A stretch of DNA of 64,000 nucleotides from Candidatus Bathyarchaeota archaeon (GTDB lineage: Archaea; Thermoproteota; Bathyarchaeia; Bathyarchaeales; Bathycorpusculaceae). Below the pieces are notes generated by a model. It was not told the DNA's origin and did no database searches. It worked only from the letters and a program-made list of their open reading frames with translations. Every line of letters starts with the position of its first letter. The first letter of the stretch is position 1. The stretch is from the NCBI GenBank assembly GCA_017883615.1, contig JADGNF010000034.1, positions 1 through 64,000 of the forward strand. Reading direction: 5' to 3'. Shown one piece after another: positions 33,357 to 42,142 of this stretch. The position numbers and the translations under genes were made by a program.

Positions 33357-34931
33357 TTAGAGGAAGGAAAGCACTGATGCTTCCATTGTTTGTAAGTTGA
33401 CAACAGGCACTTTTCCTGGAGTTGGCATCAACCCGAGTTTTGCCATGTAGTCGGTTTGTTCTTGCCAACCTCCAGAATTTACAACCAAAACTCCACGGTG
33501 ATTACACATGCCTACAACGTGGATATGTCCTGCGTGGAAAATGTCTGGCACCCGATCTACCACTAGGAAGTCTCGGTTTTCCGGAGACAGAGTTGTCTTG
33601 CCGCCATAAATTGGTGCCAAGTGGCGTCCTTGCATGAGGAGTCTCATAGCTTTCTCGGGGTGCGCATGGTCTAAGCCTGGAACCGCGCCGATTATGTCGT
33701 CTAAGCTCCGGCCGTGGTACATGAGGACTTCAACGTTGTGAAGGCCAACTGTGCATGGGTTTCCGAGAGAGTATATTCTTCTTTTTCCCTGGAGCGTTGG
33801 TAAGTAGTCCTCTGATATTGCTGGTTGGGGTAGGGATTTCCTGGGGGCATCGTGGTTTCCGGGGGAAACTACGATTTCGATGTGTTCTGGGATCCTCGCA
33901 AGCGCTCTGGCAGCCATTTTGTATTGCTTGTGGACGTCTCGAATGTTTAATTCCAACGCTTGCCCTGGGAAAACTCCAACTCCGTCAACAACATCTCCGG
34001 CAATTAAGCAGTATTTTACGTGACTGGCGATATCCCGCATGGATTCGTTTCCGTAGTTGCCGTTTAGCCACTGTATAAAACGTTTGAAGGCATCTTTTGT
34101 GAATTTGTTGCTCCCAATATGGATGTCTGATGTGAGAACTGCGTAAATGGGTTCTGCAGCTCTTCGCATGGGTTTTTGCCCGACCTCGGGAAAGATTATA
34201 TCTTCCGCTAGAAACAGGTGCCCTCGAGTTTTTGCTACCGCGAAGCATACAATTTGGTCTTGGAGAAGTAGTTGGGCTTTCTTCTGGACTTCTTCAGGAG
34301 CTTTAGTTGGGACTAGAATAGTGGCGGTTGCATTAAGGTCTTCGATTGTGATTAGTTGTTGCTGCTTTGCTTCGCGCTTTTCGGTGACCATACCGATTAT
34401 TTTCATTTTTGTTTTCGGTTGGGATTTAAGTGCTTCCGAAATTGGGGTAGCGGCTTTAACATCCATTCTTTGCCGCAAGATTTTTTCTACGCGTTTAAAT
34501 CGGTCCTGGAAGTATTCGAGGAATTCTTCTATGGTTCCATTAGAGCTCAGTTTTTCAGTAGGGTCTTCGAGTACTTCAATTTGTGACTCCACATCTTTTG
34601 CATAAGGCCGAAATTGACTGCTTGCAGCTGGGAATTGTCTTTCCGGTCGTTGGGGCTCCTCTTCCGCTTCACTTTGAATCGTGAACTGGGCTGGACTTTG
34701 GACCTCTTCGGGCTGTTCGTGTTGTTGTAGAACGGATTCTAAGAGGCATTTCCCGATAAACATGGGTTTCTCTTGGAGGCAGTCACATTTTTTCAGCGCC
34801 TTCGTCATTAATTCGGTTGGATCCTGAAGAGTTGATACCGTAGTTAAGTATTCGAAAGCTTCTCTGTCGATTTGGTAACCTGCTGCCATTGTGATTTCTA
34901 TAGCCTTTTGAAGCCTTCCAGATGCGCTCAT
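33357..34931 (-). CDS. polB: DNA polymerase D small subunit (DP1)
   Basis: The 524 residues hold an N-terminal helical domain, a variable Gln/Glu-rich linker (about 70-130), an OB fold, and a calcineurin-like phosphoesterase domain with TSDIHIGSNKF, AGDVVDGVG, SPGNHDAPRK and HAGHIHVVG, which keep the metal-binding residues of the 3'-5' exonuclease. It forms PolD with DP2 (22916). Convergent with cdc6, 30 bp apart. Confidence 0.96.
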   Translation of the reverse strand: MSASGRLQKAIEITMAAGYQIDREAFEYLTTVSTLQDPTELMTKALKKCDCLQEKPMFIGKCLLESVLQQHEQPEEVQSPAQFTIQSEAEEEPQRPERQFPAASSQFRPYAKDVESQIEVLEDPTEKLSSNGTIEEFLEYFQDRFKRVEKILRQRMDVKAATPISEALKSQPKTKMKIIGMVTEKREAKQQQLITIEDLNATATILVPTKAPEEVQKKAQLLLQDQIVCFAVAKTRGHLFLAEDIIFPEVGQKPMRRAAEPIYAVLTSDIHIGSNKFTKDAFKRFIQWLNGNYGNESMRDIASHVKYCLIAGDVVDGVGVFPGQALELNIRDVHKQYKMAARALARIPEHIEIVVSPGNHDAPRKSLPQPAISEDYLPTLQGKRRIYSLGNPCTVGLHNVEVLMYHGRSLDDIIGAVPGLDHAHPEKAMRLLMQGRHLAPIYGGKTTLSPENRDFLVVDRVPDIFHAGHIHVVGMCNHRGVLVVNSGGWQEQTDYMAKLGLMPTPGKVPVVNLQTMEASVLSFL

Positions 34932-35108
34932 TCTACAGTATTTCTCCGCAGTTTAATTGCTTGTATGCTTTTCTCCTGTATTAGTCTATTCACTTTTGCC
35001 AAGTCTGCTCCAGTTTTTTGCTTTGTGAAGAAACTGGGGGCGTTCTTGCTTTCGTTGGAGTCTATACGAATTAGACATTGCGGTGTTAATTGTAACATTA
35101 TACTTCAA

Positions 35109-35121
35109 GTTTATATAAGCC
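35109..35121 (+). promoter_or_regulatory. TATA box upstream of the PhoU-like gene
   Basis: GTTTATATAAGCC, about 60 bp before the start at 35181; no other strong TATA in the 249-bp spacer. Confidence 0.45.
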
Positions 35122-35180
35122 AATTTATCATTTGATATGTATCTCTTTCCAAGACTGGATGCCGAACCGGAAGTGTATTT

Positions 35181-36152
35181 ATGGCTGATCTGCGTAAGGT
35201 GCAACGAACTCCAACCGGTACTTTCTTTGTTTGTCTTCCGCGTGGTTGGTCCGAAAAAAGCGGGCTCAAGAAAGGTGTGTTGGTTGCATTAAACGAAACT
35301 GCTGAGGGGAAGCTTTGTGTTGACCCAAAATACAACGATGACCCCGCACCAAAAATTACTTCACTAACTGTGAGCTCATTTTTGGGTCGCGAAATCGTAG
35401 GTCGCTACTTGTTGGGTTCAGACATCATCCGAATTGAAGCTAAGGAACGCATCGATTTAGACACTAGAAAAGTGGTTAAAGCAACCGTGGGGTCGCTGAT
35501 TGGACTCGAAATTGTTGAGGAAAACTATTCTCAAATTGTTCTGCAATGTCTGCTAGAGCCTTCAGGGTTTCCTCCGGAAAAGATTCTGCGACGAAACTAT
35601 GCAATAGTTGCAGGAATGCATCGGGATGCTGTTAACTCTTTCATTGATGCAGATTTGCAGCTTGCCAAAAGTGTAATAGCCAGAGATGACGAGAACAACA
35701 GACTCTATTTCCTATTGGTCCGAATCTTGCGCACGATAATTCAGAATCCACGTTTGAGTGAAAAGCTTGGCTTAACAGCGATTGAATGTTTAGATTACCG
35801 TTTGGCTGCGAGTCTTGTGGAGACTATGGGTGATGCATGTGCGCAAGTTGCTGCGAAAACTTTAGAGTTAAACGGTGCGAAGCCATCGGATGAGTTGAGG
35901 AACTTGTTGTCAAATTTGCAGACCGTTTGTTATGACGCGCATGAGCAGGCTTTGAAGTCCTTTGTTAACAAAGATATCACTTCAGCGGAGAATGTGCGGC
36001 AAATGCGGGAAAAAGTCCAAACTTTGTCTGTTGAAATAGAGAACGAGGCTAAAGATCAACCGTTGGATGTTATGCCGCAGATGTTGGCGACAACAGCAAT
36101 TCTTAGGCAAATTTACGAGCATAGTGTGGACCTGGCGGATTTGGTTGTCTAA
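35181..36152 (+). CDS. AbrB-like plus PhoU-domain regulator
   Basis: The 323 residues begin with a SpoVT/AbrB-like swapped-hairpin domain (RKVQRTPTGTFFVCLPRGWSE, about 4-45) and continue with two PhoU-type helical bundles (about 105-320). In archaea this combination is annotated as phosphate uptake regulator. No phosphate transporter lies nearby, so the regulated system is unknown. Upstream TATA at 35110. Confidence 0.85.
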   Translation: MADLRKVQRTPTGTFFVCLPRGWSEKSGLKKGVLVALNETAEGKLCVDPKYNDDPAPKITSLTVSSFLGREIVGRYLLGSDIIRIEAKERIDLDTRKVVKATVGSLIGLEIVEENYSQIVLQCLLEPSGFPPEKILRRNYAIVAGMHRDAVNSFIDADLQLAKSVIARDDENNRLYFLLVRILRTIIQNPRLSEKLGLTAIECLDYRLAASLVETMGDACAQVAAKTLELNGAKPSDELRNLLSNLQTVCYDAHEQALKSFVNKDITSAENVRQMREKVQTLSVEIENEAKDQPLDVMPQMLATTAILRQIYEHSVDLADLVV

Positions 36153-36226
36153 CCCAAGTTTGCATCTGTTGTTTGAAAACTCCCGCATCTTTTTGTCGCT
36201 AGAAATGGACGCTGTTTGCTCTCAGC

Positions 36227-36269
36227 GACCTATCCCCCCTCTACTTATAGCCTCGACATTTGTGGCGCC
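36227..36269 (+). repeat. Dispersed intergenic repeat, copy C
   Basis: GACCTATCCCCCCTCTAC at left and CATTTGTGGCGCC at right resemble the block order of the copy at 17347. More diverged than the other copies. Confidence 0.4.
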
Positions 36270-36442
36270 GCAGTTTGACTCTTGGCACGATTGTTGACTT
36301 ACCTTTTTAAAGTATTGTGCGAACCCTCATGGAGCGATATTTTCCTTCAACATTTGTGGTTGTGACATTTGCAGGCTGCGTGTGTTATCTCTTGTCAGGG
36401 ACTGAAACGTTTTTAGCCCAAAGCCGCAATCCTTACTGGTAA

Positions 36443-36572
36443 GCCGGGGTGGCGGAGTGGTTATCGCGCTGGCCTCGAGATCCAAACTTGCACAGAGAAG
36501 GGCCGTGCCAAAATGGGCAAGCCAGCCAGTGGGCCTTGGCCCGCAGGGGTTCGAGTCCCTTCCCCGGCGCCA
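36443..36572 (+). tRNA. tRNA-Ser (CGA) with intron, CCA encoded
   Basis: Acceptor stem GCCGGGG pairs with CCCCGGC before discriminator G and CCA. Anticodon stem CTGGC/GCCAG carries loop CTCGAGA with anticodon CGA at 36476-36478. A long variable arm (GGGCC TT GGCCC) marks a type II serine tRNA; the T-arm AGGGG TTCGAGT CCCTT is complete. A 44-nt intron at the canonical position after base 37 fits 36480-36523, leaving a mature tRNA of 86 nt including CCA. The precise boundary is uncertain because GCCA is repeated at the junction. Confidence 0.9.
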
Positions 36573-36580
36573 CCTCCCGC

Positions 36581-37294
36581 TTAGTTTAGTCTGAAGTAGA
36601 TACGTCGGTTGTTTTTGCCCTTATTTTCAGTTTTTATGAGTTCGACTTTTCCGACTTCTTTCAGGTTCCGTACATGAGTGCCGCCGTCCGCCTGCCTATC
36701 TATGCCTTCGATTTCGACGATTCTTAGGACTGGGAGGTCGGGTGGGAACGCTTCTGCCATTTTGACGATGCCGGGAATTTTCAGCGCTTTTTCCCGGGGC
36801 AGTTCGAACCATTTCACGAGGACATCGGTGCCGAAAAGCTGATTCGCCTTCGCAAGGTAACCTTCCAGAAGGGATTTGTCAAATTTTTCTAGGCTGAAGT
36901 CGAAGCGGACGTAATCCTCTTCCAACTGGTTGCCCGTGATAAGTGCACCTGTGCCTTTGTTAAGGAGGGATGCTATGACGTGGGCGGCAGTGTGACTGCG
37001 CATGAGTTTGTATCTTCTTTCCCAATTGAGAATGCATTGAACTTTATCTCCAGGCTGAAGCCCTGGGCGGTCGACTTCATGGCTGATTTCACCCGAAAAC
37101 TTACCTGCATAAATGACTCTGAAAGCTTCGGTGCCTTTGATTAGCTTGCCTGTATCGCAGGGTTGTCCCCCGCCCTTGGCGTAGAAAATCGTCTGATCCA
37201 AAATCACGTACTTTTCGTCTTTCACTGAAACAACAATGGCGGGACCTTCTTTGAGATAACTGTCTGCTAAGAATAATGCTTTAGTCATTGACAT
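36581..37294 (-). CDS. alaX: AlaX alanyl-tRNA editing protein
   Basis: A 237-residue trans-editing protein like the editing domain of AlaRS: FYAKGGGQPCDTG (about 38-50), RSHTAAHVIASLL with the HxxxH zinc site, and QADGGTHVRNLKEVG. In the last motif Asp occupies the place where AlaRS has a Cys zinc ligand. It clears Ser or Gly mischarged on tRNA-Ala. It ends 9 bp from the tRNA-Ser gene. Confidence 0.93.
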   Translation of the reverse strand: MSMTKALFLADSYLKEGPAIVVSVKDEKYVILDQTIFYAKGGGQPCDTGKLIKGTEAFRVIYAGKFSGEISHEVDRPGLQPGDKVQCILNWERRYKLMRSHTAAHVIASLLNKGTGALITGNQLEEDYVRFDFSLEKFDKSLLEGYLAKANQLFGTDVLVKWFELPREKALKIPGIVKMAEAFPPDLPVLRIVEIEGIDRQADGGTHVRNLKEVGKVELIKTENKGKNNRRIYFRLN

Positions 37295-37371
37295 ATCCCC
37301 TCGGGATTTGTTGTCTCTTCTTGCAAAAGTCTATATCAGCTTTTGCGTAAGAAAGTATTGAGTCGGATAAA

Positions 37372-38052
37372 GTGACGTTTGAAGAGCTATCAAAAAAGTA
37401 CTCAAATTTCTTTTCGCCCAAGTGCCAAATCACCCTGAACACTCAAGATCTGGTTCAAAAATATGAGGCAAACCCATTAGCTGTCACAGTAGAAAAGACA
37501 TCAAACTCGCTTGACAAATTCTTCTTCACGCTTAGCGACCCACAGCTAACTTTGATTAACGGAGAAATTCTTAACCCCGGCACTAAAGTCCAAATCAAAA
37601 TGGGATACGCGAATTCGCTCGAATCGTTGACGACAGGAGAGATAAAGTTAACAAAAACAAGTTTTCAATCAAATCAAGCGCCCAACATAGAGGTCAGTGG
37701 AGAAAACCAAACGCTCCAGACCTTGTCAACGTCGTCAAACTTGGTCTTTCAGCCTGTAGCAATACTTCAGTATGGAAAAAGCCTTCTAAATTTCAACTCA
37801 GAAATAACCGCCGAAAACCAAGCCCTGGAAACTTCGCCCAAAGAACCGCTTCTAGCGAGGCAATCCCTCAAGAAGTTACTAAATGTCCGTTGCAGCGGGG
37901 TATGTGTAGGGCTACCTGAAATCAAACCCGGCGTAGTTTTAGCTTTGACTGGTCTGGGTAGCAAATTCAGCCTGAGCTACGTTGTTGAGAAATCCGTGCA
38001 TCGGCTCGGGAGTTCAGGATACATAACGGTTTTCGATGCCCGAACCTGCTAA
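37372..38052 (+). CDS. Phage-tail protein D/VgrG-like hub protein (short, isolated)
   Basis: The 226 residues show two hallmarks of gpD-type baseplate hub proteins. The N-terminal part reads FFFTLSDP, then GTKVQIKMGYANSLESLTTGEI and ISVSGENQTLQTL-like text (VSGENQTLQTL), the usual GYxxxxxxLFTGEI arrangement. The C-terminal part (LPEIKPGVVLALTGLGSKFSL, YVVEKSVHRLGSSGY) matches the second conserved block. The middle domain is reduced, since family members usually have 330-400 residues. No other tail, sheath or spike genes are close. The start is GTG at 37372. Confidence 0.6.
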   Translation: MTFEELSKKYSNFFSPKCQITLNTQDLVQKYEANPLAVTVEKTSNSLDKFFFTLSDPQLTLINGEILNPGTKVQIKMGYANSLESLTTGEIKLTKTSFQSNQAPNIEVSGENQTLQTLSTSSNLVFQPVAILQYGKSLLNFNSEITAENQALETSPKEPLLARQSLKKLLNVRCSGVCVGLPEIKPGVVLALTGLGSKFSLSYVVEKSVHRLGSSGYITVFDARTC

Positions 38053-38093
38053 ATTATCAGAAAGCCAAAAATGGATTTGGGCGCCAGACAACT

Positions 38094-38438
38094 TTACATG
38101 TCAAACATGGACATTTGCTTCTTGTCTTTCTTCCCTTCTTCTCCGTGTTCATGCTCGTCTTCTTCCGAAATATGATGGGCCACATGAAATGCTAAGCCTG
38201 TTGCGGCGCCGGCTGAAAGCCCAAGTACCAGGTTAGTGAGCCACGCAAACTGAGGTGACCCCGCTATTGCTACAACCACGATTAAGTCGAACACAACTGA
38301 GACGCCAAGGTAACCGAAGCACCAGGTCTTAACGCTCATTCCTCTTGGCTTGTTTATGCCTATGCCAACGAGGTACCCGAACATTATAAGGAAACCGACT
38401 AAAGCATAAATCCAGTCGAAACTCACGTTGATCACCAT
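38094..38438 (-). CDS. Small three-helix membrane protein, acidic His-rich tail
   Basis: Unassigned. The 114 residues hold three membrane helices (about 8-26, 44-60, 66-86) and a charged cytoplasmic tail HHISEEDEHEHGEEGKKDKK that could bind metal. It overlaps no gene and lies between the tail-hub-like gene and the radical SAM gene. Confidence 0.65.
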   Translation of the reverse strand: MVINVSFDWIYALVGFLIMFGYLVGIGINKPRGMSVKTWCFGYLGVSVVFDLIVVVAIAGSPQFAWLTNLVLGLSAGAATGLAFHVAHHISEEDEHEHGEEGKKDKKQMSMFDM

Positions 38439-38569
38439 GTGAATGTCTATGCTTTGGTTTCACCGGTTTAATAGTTTATCTGAAGCACATACCGCTTTCC
38501 AGTGAAGCCAATAGTCATGAAGCTTGTTGCTTAAGCACCGTTACCTTTTTTACCAAACCCATCGTGTAA

Positions 38570-38767
38570 TACCGTTCTAGATGGTGGTTTCAGGTTACAA
38601 ATTACGATGATAGGCACTGCCACAAATGGGCCCTTCTCCTCCGTCAGAGACGCGAAAAACTAAACCACCTTCAAAACAAAATCAAAAACGGAGATTACTT
38701 AGACGCTAAACGTTTACTCCAAGAAATTGTTTACGGTGTCCCTAAAGGTAAAGAGGCGGAGCCAGGA
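38570..38767 (+). other. In-frame 5' extension of the radical SAM gene lacking a start codon
   Basis: The frame of the gene at 38768 is open back to TAA at 38567. The extension from 38582 reads like protein (WWFQVTNYDDRHCHKWALLL and a basic amphipathic helix), but it has no ATG, GTG or TTG. An ATG at 38581 precedes it in another frame and reaches a stop after nine codons; adding two bases near the TGGTGG run would join ATG to this frame. A slipped-strand deletion, a sequence error or a rare start are possible. Confidence 0.5.
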
Positions 38768-40663
38768 ATGTCAGGTTCCCTTCTCTATCATATGGCTATG
38801 GTTTCAAAGATGGAGACCGAAACCCGAATCCTCCTTGAAGCCCTAAATGTGGAAGCACCAGATGTGGACGCGAATTTGTGGCGGTTCTACAGCGACTTCA
38901 ACCAAGACGCAGCCCAGCTCACCACTGAGATTAATCTGAACATAAAACCGCGTAAAATAGCAGCGGCGCCAAGCTTAACCAGCAAAGAAAAAATCGAACT
39001 ATTCAACAACCTCAACAAAAAAACCCGCGGAGCAATAGGTATGCTTAACGCCAAAAACCCAGATGCCTCGGTTGTAGTTGAAGCCTTATTCAATGAATGG
39101 GCTAATCAGGTTACGGAGACGCGGTTCCGGCAAGAATATCAGACCATTAAGGGGTTATTGACTCTTTCATCGCTTTCAAAGATTTTTGGTGTTCAGCGCT
39201 TAAGTGATGAAATGCAGAGAGTTCAGGAGAAGTTTGGGCGCGAAACCGTTAGCATCGCTTTGGACGTCACACTTAAAGTGGGCATGCGTCGTGAGAAGTT
39301 GCAGTCAGTTATGCTTAGCGACCACTACATCAACTACAATATGAGCATTGATACGCTTGATGGGCACATGCAGTTCCTTAACTGCCCTATATACGGCGGA
39401 CACAACTACATTGGAGGCAAAATCGGAATCACCGACGATGTGGCTTCGCTATTTTGTAAGCACTTCTGCTTCGCACATGCCAATGCCATGTTGGAAACCG
39501 TGTTGCCCTTCACTTTTGAGCTAACGCAGCCGAAGCGAATGGCAACAGACGGCAAATGCGACTTCTACATGAGGCTCGGGTACTCTCCAACTGCAACCTC
39601 ACACGAGAAGTTCATTCCGCTCGTTGTTTCATATAATCTCACTCGGAAATGCAACTTGAAATGCAGCCACTGCTACATCAACGCCTCCCAAAAGGAACTC
39701 GATGGCGAACTGAACACAGAGGAATCTAAGAGGCTCATCGACCAAATCGCTGACATCAGTCGACCCCTCCTGATTTTGAGCGGCGGCGAACCCCTGCTAA
39801 GAAAAGATGTCTACGAGCTCGTTCGCTACGGCACTGAGAAGGGTCTGCGGATGGGATTGGGAAGCAACGGCGGCTTAATCGACCAGAAAGCAGCATGGAG
39901 TCTCAAGGAAGCAGGCATAAAAACCGTCTCCATTAGCTTAGACTCAAACTTGCCCAAGCAGCATGACGAGTTCCGCGGGGTCGCGGGGTCTTGGAACAAA
40001 GCTATAGGCGCTATAAAAGCACTAAGGGACAACGAAATCTTGGTTCAAGTTAACACGACGCTTACTCAGCAGAATTACGACCAAATCGACGACATTATGA
40101 CTCTAACTGAGGAGATTGGCGTCGAAAACTTCCATCTTTTCTTCCTAGTTCCCACAGGTCGAGGCGCAAAAATGGCTGACATTTCCCCCGCTATGTATGA
40201 AGACATGATCAAGGGAACATTTGCCAAAACCCACAAACACCATCTTAACGTTCGCCCTAGCTGTGCACCCCAGTTCATGCGCATAGCAAAAGACATGGGT
40301 TTGGATATGCGGCAATGGATTCGCGGCTGCATCGCCGGAATGTACTACTGCCGAGTTTACCCCAACGGAGACATCACGCCCTGCCCTTACCTTCCTCTAA
40401 AACTTGGTAACGTCCGCGAGAAAACCTTCGGGGAAATCTGGTTCAACAGTCCCGTTTTCAAAGCTTTGAGAAACCCAGATACTTTGAAAGGCAAATGCGG
40501 CGCCTGTGAGTACAAAACGGTTTGCGGAGGATGCCGCGCACGCGCATACGGTCTATCCAGCGACTTCATCGACTACTGTGGAGATCTGCATGAACCAGCC
40601 GAACTGAAAGGAGACTATTTGACTGAGGACCCCTGGTGCATCTACCAGCCGAAAAAACCTTAA
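38768..40663 (+). CDS. Radical SAM/SPASM protein with large N-terminal domain
   Basis: The 631 residues have three parts. Residues 1-265 form a helical domain with conserved Cys/His (NCPIYGGHNYI and CKHFCFAHANAM), resembling L-2-amino-thiazoline-4-carboxylate-hydrolase-type domains. Residues 280-480 are the radical SAM barrel with CNLKCSHC (CxxxCxxC) and LSGGEPLLRKD. The C-terminal SPASM region has CRVYPNGDITPCPYLPLKLGN and CGACEYKTVCGGCRARAYG, which is typical of heme-pathway enzymes AhbC/AhbD/NirJ. Substrate unknown. True start is uncertain (see the preceding entry). Confidence 0.8.
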   Translation: MSGSLLYHMAMVSKMETETRILLEALNVEAPDVDANLWRFYSDFNQDAAQLTTEINLNIKPRKIAAAPSLTSKEKIELFNNLNKKTRGAIGMLNAKNPDASVVVEALFNEWANQVTETRFRQEYQTIKGLLTLSSLSKIFGVQRLSDEMQRVQEKFGRETVSIALDVTLKVGMRREKLQSVMLSDHYINYNMSIDTLDGHMQFLNCPIYGGHNYIGGKIGITDDVASLFCKHFCFAHANAMLETVLPFTFELTQPKRMATDGKCDFYMRLGYSPTATSHEKFIPLVVSYNLTRKCNLKCSHCYINASQKELDGELNTEESKRLIDQIADISRPLLILSGGEPLLRKDVYELVRYGTEKGLRMGLGSNGGLIDQKAAWSLKEAGIKTVSISLDSNLPKQHDEFRGVAGSWNKAIGAIKALRDNEILVQVNTTLTQQNYDQIDDIMTLTEEIGVENFHLFFLVPTGRGAKMADISPAMYEDMIKGTFAKTHKHHLNVRPSCAPQFMRIAKDMGLDMRQWIRGCIAGMYYCRVYPNGDITPCPYLPLKLGNVREKTFGEIWFNSPVFKALRNPDTLKGKCGACEYKTVCGGCRARAYGLSSDFIDYCGDLHEPAELKGDYLTEDPWCIYQPKKP

Positions 40664-40741
40664 TACGGGGCGGCTTTTTGCAGATTAAGGCAAATAGGGC
40701 TCTTTCTTTCAATTAGAAGCAAGACTTTCCGATTTAATTTA

Positions 40742-40877
40742 GAAACCTATTTAAACGATGACCTTTCTCCTGAATAGAAATTTAGGGTGCCAGTTGATGT
40801 GGCGCTAACAAGCCATAAAACAAAAGCGCCGGTGTCTCCTCAACCCCGCAGGTGCCCTCACAGGGAGGCAACTTGGA
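40742..40877 (+). promoter_or_regulatory. Promoter and structured leader of the mgtE-like gene
   Basis: TATA-like CCTATTTAAACG at 40748 is followed by a leader of roughly 100 nt. The leader contains complementary GGCGCT and AGCGCC segments (6 bp) around a 17-nt loop and further GGTGCC/GGCAAC pairing options. A GTG frame (40787-40990) overlaps the leader and the transporter start. Confidence 0.35.
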
Positions 40878-42089
40878 ATGACCCACACTGGCAGGACAAG
40901 TTTCTCAAGAACGTTAAGAGAGACTTTTTCGGCTTTCATATTCGATTTAGGTGGCCTAGTCGCTGGGTTCCTAATTGCTTACCAGCTTAATCTTTTTGAG
41001 AAAGCGCCTTGGGTAATAGCTCTGTACCCTGCGGTTCTAGGTGCAAAAGGCGTAATGGAAGGTTTGCTCAGCGGCCGCTTAAGCACTTCTCTTCACCTCG
41101 GAACCGTTCACCCGGGATTTTCCAAAAACACCAAATCCTTCTACAACCTAATCGAAGCCGTGGTCTTCTTAACTTTAGTAACAAGTTTGGCAGCAAGCGC
41201 GTTTTCCATGGTTTTCGCAAGCTTCTGGGGCATAACGTTTGTCGACTTCCCGAACATCTTGGCAGTGGTTGTTGGTACGATGGCTTTGGGACTTGTTCTT
41301 CTGTTTGTCACTGTTAAAGTTGCGTTTCTCTCCTTCAAAAAAGGAATAGACCCTGATATAGTGGTTTATCCCGTGATGTCTGCTGTTTCCTCAATCTTCA
41401 TAACCCTTTGTTACGTCGTAGTGCTAAACCTGTTCTTTTCTTTCGGCAGCTTTGGGACCGCGACCGTTGTAGTTTTGGGAATAGCTAACGCTGTTTTGGC
41501 TCTCTTCCTTGTCCAAAAAAATCTGTGTGAAGCGGAATTCACCAAGACTGTACGCGAATCGTTGGCGTCGCTGATGATTGTCGCTGTCGTGGTCAACGTC
41601 ACGGGAACCTTCCTTAAAGGAATAAGCAGATTTGCACACGCGCGAATCGAATTCTACACAGTCTATCCTGCATTGATTGGCTTAGTGAGTGACGTCGGAG
41701 CAGTCGTCGGGTCAACTGCCACTACCAAATTAGCTTTGGGCATGCTTAAACCCAAGCTTTCCTCGATTTTTCACCATTCAAAAAACATTCTTAGCGCTTG
41801 GATTGCTTCAGTTACGATGTTTGTGGTTTTGGCTTTTGCGGCTTTGTTGATTCACGGAATTTTCACGCCCGCAGCCTTCTACAGTCACGTAGCAGTTTTG
41901 TTGGCGGCAAATGTAATCGCAGTTACGTTAATTGTGATTTTATCCTTTGCCATATCTATTTTGACTTTCCAAAAAGGTCTAGACCCCGGTAACTTTGTTA
42001 TACCAATCGAGAACGCGTTTGCTGCTAGCGTGACTTCGTTTGCTTTGCTTGTGGCTCTTACCCTGTTAAATGCTGTTTCCGTGATATAG
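40878..42089 (+). CDS. MgtE/SLC41-type divalent cation transporter
   Basis: The 403 residues contain two MgtE-type membrane repeats of about five helices each. Repeat one contains LVAGFLIAYQ, ALYPAVLGAKGVMEGLLSGRLSTSLHLG; repeat two contains YPALIGLVSDVGAVVGSTATTKLALG. These are the Mg2+ pore-lining signatures. The protein lacks the cytoplasmic N and CBS domains of bacterial MgtE, resembling eukaryotic SLC41 layout. Two PhoU-TrkA_C genes follow, probably in one operon. Confidence 0.88.
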   Translation: MTHTGRTSFSRTLRETFSAFIFDLGGLVAGFLIAYQLNLFEKAPWVIALYPAVLGAKGVMEGLLSGRLSTSLHLGTVHPGFSKNTKSFYNLIEAVVFLTLVTSLAASAFSMVFASFWGITFVDFPNILAVVVGTMALGLVLLFVTVKVAFLSFKKGIDPDIVVYPVMSAVSSIFITLCYVVVLNLFFSFGSFGTATVVVLGIANAVLALFLVQKNLCEAEFTKTVRESLASLMIVAVVVNVTGTFLKGISRFAHARIEFYTVYPALIGLVSDVGAVVGSTATTKLALGMLKPKLSSIFHHSKNILSAWIASVTMFVVLAFAALLIHGIFTPAAFYSHVAVLLAANVIAVTLIVILSFAISILTFQKGLDPGNFVIPIENAFAASVTSFALLVALTLLNAVSVI

Positions 42090-42142
42090 CATGATTAAAA
42101 TATTCCACATCCAATACATAACGTTGGAGCGTCTCTGACTTT

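Noticed and set aside
40787-40990. 67-codon frame overlapping the mgtE-like start, as an independent gene
   Set aside because: No ribosome-binding site, and its second half is the shadow of the transporter frame. It is kept only as a note on the leader.
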